Below are positions 62,005 to 64,000 of a stretch of DNA of 64,000 nt, piece by piece. Under the pieces are notes generated by a model, which was given only the letters and a program-made list of their open reading frames with translations, was not told the origin of the DNA and made no database searches. The stretch is taken from NCBI RefSeq assembly GCF_016908395.1, contig NZ_JAFBDU010000010.1:62001-126000 (forward strand), in the 5' to 3' direction. The position numbers and the translations under genes were made by a program. The DNA is from Metabacillus crassostreae. GTDB taxonomy: Bacteria > Bacillota > Bacilli > Bacillales > Bacillaceae. Within the stretch, counting starts at the first letter, position 1; each line of letters begins with the position of its first letter.

Positions 62005-64000
62005 TCATTTTCCATTTTTCCACTTATAAAAATCATTAATCCCATTTGCAATAGCAGTAGCTGTCTTATCTTGACCTGATTCCGTTTTGAATATATTTGC
62101 ATCCTCAGGATTAGAAATAAAGCCCATCTCAATCAATACTGATCGTGTATAGTTTTTATCAATAACATAAAAATCATTTTTCTTAGTTCCACGATCATCA
62201 GTTTTAATTGCTTCTACTAATCGATTTTGTATAAAAGCAGCAAGTTTATCACTATCAGCTTTCTCCGCAGGAGTTAAAGATTTTGCTGAAACAGTAGAAT
62301 ACGTTTCTGTTCCATCAACATCTGGGTTTGTAACAGCATTCATATGCAAACTAATAAAAACACCAGGGCTTAGATTATAGGCAAACTCAGTGCGTTCATT
62401 TAAAGCAAGAAATACATCCTCTGTTCTTGTTAGATGAACCTCGTAACCCATATTACTAAGTTTACTAGCTGTTCTTTTCCCCATAGTAAGGTTAACATCT
62501 GATTCTCTTAAACCATTTCCAATTGCTCCAGGATCTTTACCACCATGACCTGGATCAATGACAATAATCTTACTAAGTGGTGTATCCTTTGCCACTTTTT
62601 CTAAAGTTAAATATCTACTTGAAACATAACCTGTTTTGCCATTATATCGAACCAAAACCCAATCTTGAAATAACTCAGCTCGATTAAGAACTGTAACTTC
62701 TTCACCTTTAGCTATTGATAAGATTCTGTTTGACTTGGCACTTTTCTTTTGCCTTAATTCTAAAATCTCACGTGCATAATAAAATGGTTTATTAACAATG
62801 TCAGAGGCTTTTATATAGCCGTCTTTACCATTATATTCTGAAACAACTGCCCAACCGTTTTTTATACTACCAATCTGAATTTTTACAGGATCATTCTTTT
62901 TGATTGTTCCCATGACTCCTGTACTTGTATTCGTTGAAGAATAAATATTCGTTGTTTTATTAGCATAATAGATGAAGTGACCTGGTTTCTCATTTGAAAT
63001 ATAATCATAAGGTGCATAGCCCTTGATCCCCTTATATTCTATCCTACTCCACCCATTAATTACACTGCCTTTTTTCACTTTCACTTGAGCATTTGTTGGC
63101 ACATTTACCAATGATTTTGAAGTGTTTCTAGCCTCAAATAATTTGAAGTCTCTATTTGCATAATACGTAAAATAAACAGGCGCCCTATTAGTTAGCTTGC
63201 TATAATCAGAATAATAATTATTCCCGCTGATTTTAACCTCTACCCATCCATTATCTACTGTTCCCTTTTTCACTCTAACAAGAGTATCTTCTCCTAGTGA
63301 ACCTTTTAATTCTGAACTTGTACTCTTACTAGAATAATAATTTACAGCCTGTTCTACATAATAGTTAAAATAGATTGGCTTCTTGCTAGATATATTGTTA
63401 TATGGAGCATATCCTTTTACACCATTATATTCAATTCTGCTCCACCCATTAATTACACTGCCTTTTTTAACTTTAACTACTGCTTCATAAGGAACTTGAA
63501 GCTTTGGAGTTTTAGTATGTCTTTCGTTATATAAGGTAAAGTCATTTGTAGAGTAATATGTGAAGTATGTTGGTGCTTTAGGCGTAACTTTATTATATTC
63601 AACATAATATTTTTGCCCTTTAAATTTGATTTCAACCCAATCGTTTATAACTGTTCCCTTGGCTACAGGAATGATAGCATCTTCAGCGATAGATCCAAAC
63701 CTTTTTGATTTTAAAGATCGATCTGCATAAAAGCTGACTGCTTCTTTGGCATAATATTGAAAATAAACTGGATGAGTAGGTTTTTTGTTAACAATATTGC
63801 TATATTGAGCATATACTTTCTTTCCATTCACAATTATTTCTGCCCATCCATTTATTATGCCTCCCTTTTTAACAGCAAAGGCACTTTGGAATGGCACTCT
63901 TCCCGCAGAGGGATATTGGGTACCTCTACCTGTTCGAGCAACAAAATCATTTTTTGCATAATACGTAAAATAGACGTCTGAAGCTTGAACTGATCGAGCT
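62005..64000 (-). CDS. N-acetylmuramoyl-L-alanine amidase with SH3-like repeats, 5' end missing
   Basis: The frame stays open to the right edge; 664 residues are visible and an apparent GTG start at 63897 is internal. The first visible residues end in SVQA-SD, which looks like a signal peptidase site, so only the signal peptide may be missing. Seven SH3-like repeats of about 65 residues follow (xFxYYA..., KKGSVINGWSRIEY, KGYAPY). The last 190 residues are an Amidase_3 domain with Zn ligands in DPGHGGKDPGA, LRESDVN and SLHMNA, and catalytic Glu in LIEMGFISN. It is a secreted autolysin, comparable in role and location to B. subtilis LytC, though LytC carries CWB2 rather than SH3 repeats. Confidence 0.9.
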   Translation of the reverse strand, partial: ARSVQASDVYFTYYAKNDFVARTGRGTQYPSAGRVPFQSAFAVKKGGIINGWAEIIVNGKKVYAQYSNIVNKKPTHPVYFQYYAKEAVSFYADRSLKSKRFGSIAEDAIIPVAKGTVINDWVEIKFKGQKYYVEYNKVTPKAPTYFTYYSTNDFTLYNERHTKTPKLQVPYEAVVKVKKGSVINGWSRIEYNGVKGYAPYNNISSKKPIYFNYYVEQAVNYYSSKSTSSELKGSLGEDTLVRVKKGTVDNGWVEVKISGNNYYSDYSKLTNRAPVYFTYYANRDFKLFEARNTSKSLVNVPTNAQVKVKKGSVINGWSRIEYKGIKGYAPYDYISNEKPGHFIYYANKTTNIYSSTNTSTGVMGTIKKNDPVKIQIGSIKNGWAVVSEYNGKDGYIKASDIVNKPFYYAREILELRQKKSAKSNRILSIAKGEEVTVLNRAELFQDWVLVRYNGKTGYVSSRYLTLEKVAKDTPLSKIIVIDPGHGGKDPGAIGNGLRESDVNLTMGKRTASKLSNMGYEVHLTRTEDVFLALNERTEFAYNLSPGVFISLHMNAVTNPDVDGTETYSTVSAKSLTPAEKADSDKLAAFIQNRLVEAIKTDDRGTKKNDFYVIDKNYTRSVLIEMGFISNPEDANIFKTESGQDKTATAIANGINDFYKWKNGK

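Noticed and set aside
62005-63897. Amidase starting at GTG 63897
   Set aside because: The frame continues without stop to the window edge and the upstream residues form another SH3-like unit.
1-64000. tRNA or rRNA genes, prophage or defence systems
   Set aside because: None seen; apart from the single IS3 element the window is core chromosome plus a surface-glycan locus.

Overview
The window reads as a chromosome segment of a low-GC, motile, spore-former-type Bacillaceae bacterium. The gene order closely follows the B. subtilis ctpB/ftsEX - cccB - yvjA - prfB - secA - hpf - flagellar - comF - degSU - yvyE - tagV - tagO segment, and family assignments rest on that synteny plus sequence motifs. 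Genus and species cannot be fixed from the sequence alone. Almost all genes lie on the minus strand; the exceptions are a membrane protein gene at 10.6 kb, yvyE-tagV at 45 kb and one glycosyltransferase at 49 kb.

Layout (transcription mostly right to left). 1-6 kb: truncated ctpB, an EnvC-like M23 hydrolase next to ftsEX, cytochrome c-551 and a YitT-family membrane protein. 6.4-10.4 kb: prfB with its programmed +1 frameshift, and secA. 10.6-11.3 kb: an unrecognised membrane protein. 11.4-17.2 kb: ribose operon rbsRKDACB with promoter, cre site and two RbsR-type palindromes. 17.3-17.9 kb: hpf with a textbook SigB promoter. 18.0-23.1 kb: a 1621-residue exported FN3-repeat protein preceded by a c-di-GMP-I riboswitch. 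23.5-26.1 kb: flaG-fliD-fliS-fliT. 26.3-31.3 kb: a four-gene insert between flaG and hag with two Maf-type (DUF115) proteins, a CgeB-like glycosyltransferase and a small helical protein, most likely a flagellin glycosylation cassette. 31.4-38.9 kb: hag, an IS3-family element, csrA, fliW, yviE, flgL, flgK, flgN, flgM, yvyF. 38.9-41.7 kb: comFC, comFB, comFA and a small Myb-like gene. 41.8-45.0 kb: degV, degU, degS. 45.2-48.0 kb: yvyE, tagV and tagO. 48-61.7 kb: a cell-wall polysaccharide locus (glycosyltransferases, mnaA, UDP-ManNAc dehydrogenase, TagGH-like ABC exporter, methyltransferase). 62-64 kb: a LytC-type amidase that runs off the window.

How it fits together. The middle of the window is a motility/attachment unit. 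SigD-type promoters precede hag, flaG, flgM and yvyF. CsrA/FliW can act on the hag leader, which carries a near-consensus CsrA hairpin. A c-di-GMP riboswitch sits in front of the large FN3 protein on the far side of the fliDST operon, so the sessile-motile second messenger probably acts there. The right third makes and exports a wall polymer: MnaA plus the dehydrogenase would supply UDP-ManNAcA, so a teichuronic-type polymer is likely.

Most interesting observations: (1) the two Maf proteins and the CgeB-like glycosyltransferase share one N-terminal domain fused to different catalytic domains; (2) the IS3 element sits exactly in the loop of the csrA intrinsic terminator, splitting its arms by 1.4 kb directly upstream of the hag promoter; (3) the c-di-GMP riboswitch/FN3 protein pair; (4) two arrays of an unusual 20-bp-period repeat; (5) a C-terminal SxLGRxQ-type tail shared by two proteins of the polysaccharide locus.
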